Origin: Archivesica marissinica
Lineage: Eukaryota > Mollusca > Bivalvia > Venerida > Vesicomyidae
Assembly: GCA_014843695.1 (NCBI GenBank)
Contig: CM026398.1
Coordinates: forward strand, 44,771,191 to 44,835,190
Direction: 5' to 3'
Length of the DNA: 64,000 nucleotides
Under the pieces are notes generated by a model. The model was not told where the DNA came from, searched no databases, and saw only the letters and a list, made by a program, of their open reading frames with translations. A program made the translations under genes and the position numbers. Positions 62,216-64,000 of the stretch are shown one piece after another; the first letter of the stretch is position 1, and every line of letters starts with the position of its first letter.

Positions 62216-62451
62216 AAAGATAACTATGTCATCAATAGTTCACGATATGACAATCCAAGAATCAGTAAACAATCTTGTAGACATTATTAAAGTGTTGAAT
62301 GGAAATACACCAATAAAGTTTTGTCAAACCATTTATAAATACTGTCCGACGGAAGAATGATTAAAGCCGTGCATGAAATAAGAACGTTTGATAATTGACG
62401 ATTTTGGATCAATTTGTGGCAATTTCGTTTCCTTGGCCTATATATTTGTTT

Positions 62452-62595
62452 CATGGCGTTTAAAGTCTCACCTACAGTTTAGATCATATGGCGACTCTCC
62501 AGCTATTATTGGTGGAGGAAGACCCCGGTGCCCCTCCGAGCAGTATTTCAACAACGGACTGGTACTCGGGTAGAACCACCGACCTACCGCAAGCC
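62452..62595 (-). mobile_element. SINE family D, 3' body fragment, single 44-bp unit
   Basis: The plus strand shows GGCGTTTAAAGTCTCACC, ATGGCGACTCTCCAGC, GGTGGAGGAAGACC and CCCCTCCGAGCAGTATTTC. It has one copy of the segment that is amplified 16-fold at 36.2-36.9 kb. It is joined directly to a family B SINE. Confidence 0.65.
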
Positions 62596-62598
62596 AGC

Positions 62599-62828
62599 TC
62601 GTGATAGCGCAGTGGATGCGCGTTCGCTTCAGGTGCGAAAGGTCCGGAGTTCGAGCCTCGCTGGAGCCGGTACGATTGTGCCCTTAGGCAAGGCATTTAA
62701 ATTCCACATTGCCTCTTCTCTCTCCCTCGTGGCGATGGATGCCATTAGGAATGAGGTCTCGAGAGCGATTAATATAAGTCGAAATAACTTGTTTCGCAAT
62801 CGAGCTAAAATAAATGTGTATAAACTAA
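62599..62828 (+). mobile_element. tRNA-derived SINE, family B, best full-length copy
   Basis: Box A TAGCGCAGTGG (62605-62615) and box B GAGTTCGAGCC (62647-62657) are correctly spaced. The body TGCCCTTAGGCAAGGCATT, the Ser/Leu-free TCTCTCTCCCTCGTGGCGAT stretch and the end TAAAATAAATGTGTATAAAC are intact. It is a good reference for the family in this window. Confidence 0.88.
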
Positions 62829-62849
62829 GCCAGCTCGATAGCCTGCTCA

Positions 62850-64000
62850 CTTGAAATAGTTCGACACCCTCAGTAAAGCATGCTTCAATAGTTCGACACC
62901 CCCAGTGAAGCATGCTTCAATAGTTCGACACCCCCAGTGAAGCATGCTTCAATAGTTCGACACCCCCAGTGAAGCATGCTTCAATAGTTCGACACCCCCA
63001 GTGAAGCATGCTTCAACAGTTCGACACCCCCAGTGAAGCATGCTTCAATAGTTCGACACCCCCAGTGAAGCATGCTTCAACAGTTCGACACCCCCAGTGA
63101 AGCATGCTTCAATAGTTCGACACCCCAGTGAAGCATGCTTCAATGGTTCGACACCCCCAGTGAGGCATGCTTCAATAGTTCGACACCCCCAGTGAAGCAT
63201 GCTTCAATAGTTCGACACCCCCAGTGAAGCATGCTTCAATAGTTCGACACCCCCAGTGAAGCATGCTTCAATAGTTCGACACCCCCAGTGGAGCATGCTT
63301 CAATAGTTCGACACCCCCAGTGAAGCATGCTTCAATAGTTCGACCCCTCAAGTGAAGCATGCTTCAATAGTTCGACACCCCCAGTGAAGCATGTTTCAAC
63401 AGTTCGACACCCCCAGTGAAGCATGCTTCAATAGTTCGACACCTCCATTGAGGCATGCATCAATAGTTCGACACCCCAGTGAAGCATGCTTCAATGGTTC
63501 GACACCCCCAGTGAGGCATGCTTCAATAGTTCGACACCCCCAGTGAAGCATGCTTCAATAGTTCGACACCCCCAGTGAAGCATGCTTCAATAGTTCGACA
63601 CCCCCAGTGAAGCATGCTTCAATAGTTCGACACCCCCAGTGAAGCATGCTTCAATAGTTCGACACCCCCAGTCGAGCATGTTTCAATAGTTCGACACCCC
63701 CAGTGAAGCATGCTTCAATAGTTCGACACCCCCAGTGAAGCATGCTTCAATAGTTCGACACCCCCAGTGAAGCATGCTTCAATAGTTCGACACCCTCAGT
63801 GAAGCATGCTTCAATAGTTCGACACCCCCAGTGAAGCATGCTTCAACAGTTCGACCCCCCCAGTGAAGCATGCTTCAAAGTTCGACCCCCAGTGAAGCAT
63901 GCTTCATAGTTCGACCCCCAGTGAAGCATGCTTCAATAGTTCGAACGTGAAGCATGCTTCAATAGTTCGACACCCCAGTGAAGCATGCTTCAATAGTTCG
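62850..64000. repeat. 32-bp minisatellite with palindromic core
   Basis: About 36 units contain AGTTCGACACCCCCAGTGAA, GCATGCTTCAAT. Each unit carries the perfect 14-bp palindrome TGAAGCATGCTTCA with an SphI site. C-run length varies, and units become shorter and more variable after 63850. The array continues past the right edge. Confidence 0.96.

Noticed and set aside
61559..62223. Pro/Gly/Cys and Gln/Tyr/Ser periodic frames over the 27-bp array
   Set aside because: Several 25-bp units break each frame, and all frames end at the array edges.
56863..64000. First coding exon of the RYBP-like gene on the minus strand
   Set aside because: Several ATG-containing stretches were read but none gave a basic N-terminus with an in-phase donor.

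Overview
This window looks like genomic DNA from an invertebrate animal, most likely a marine mollusc such as a bivalve. The evidence is four families of tRNA-derived SINEs, degraded non-LTR retrotransposons of several clades, TTAA- and TA-flanked MITEs, spliceosomal introns and many tandem arrays. Nothing bacterial or viral was seen. By my rough sum, about half of the 64 kb is tandem repeat. The mollusc call is an inference from repeat style and is not secure.

The one host gene I can name is an ortholog of RYBP/YAF2, a subunit of non-canonical Polycomb repressive complex 1. It lies on the minus strand. Three exons were found: exon 2 (56740-56862, RanBP2-type zinc finger), exon 3 (55299-55739, conserved helix plus a Gln/Asn/Lys-rich linker) and exon 4 (42389-42599, RING1-binding C-terminal domain and stop). 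Splice sites and phases fit across both introns. The first coding exon was not found. The intron between exons 3 and 4 is 12.7 kb. About 97% of it is two tandem arrays: a 14-bp unit (about 10.8 kb) and a 36/38-bp unit (about 1.6 kb). The linker in exon 3 is itself an in-frame 18-bp minisatellite. The likely poly(A) signal lies inside a 31-bp array.

Layout: 1-7.8 kb, 25-bp satellite with an XbaI site in each unit; 8.9-9.3 kb, SINEs; 9.8-20.3 kb, one 19-bp TG/TA-rich array split by a nearly intact RTE-like LINE (12.1-16.2 kb, one internal stop codon); 20.3-28 kb, SINEs, LINE fragments and a MITE; 28.16 kb, a possible orphan terminal exon; 28.7-35 kb, minisatellites, MITEs and nested dead LINEs; 35.5-42.3 kb, SINEs and five different minisatellites; 42.4-56.9 kb, the RYBP-like gene; 57-62.2 kb, nested SINE and LINE fragments and a 27-bp array; 62.5-64 kb, SINEs and a 32-bp palindromic array running off the window.

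The recurring pattern is tandem amplification inside or beside something else: inside a SINE, inside a MITE, inside an exon, inside an intron, and around a LINE.
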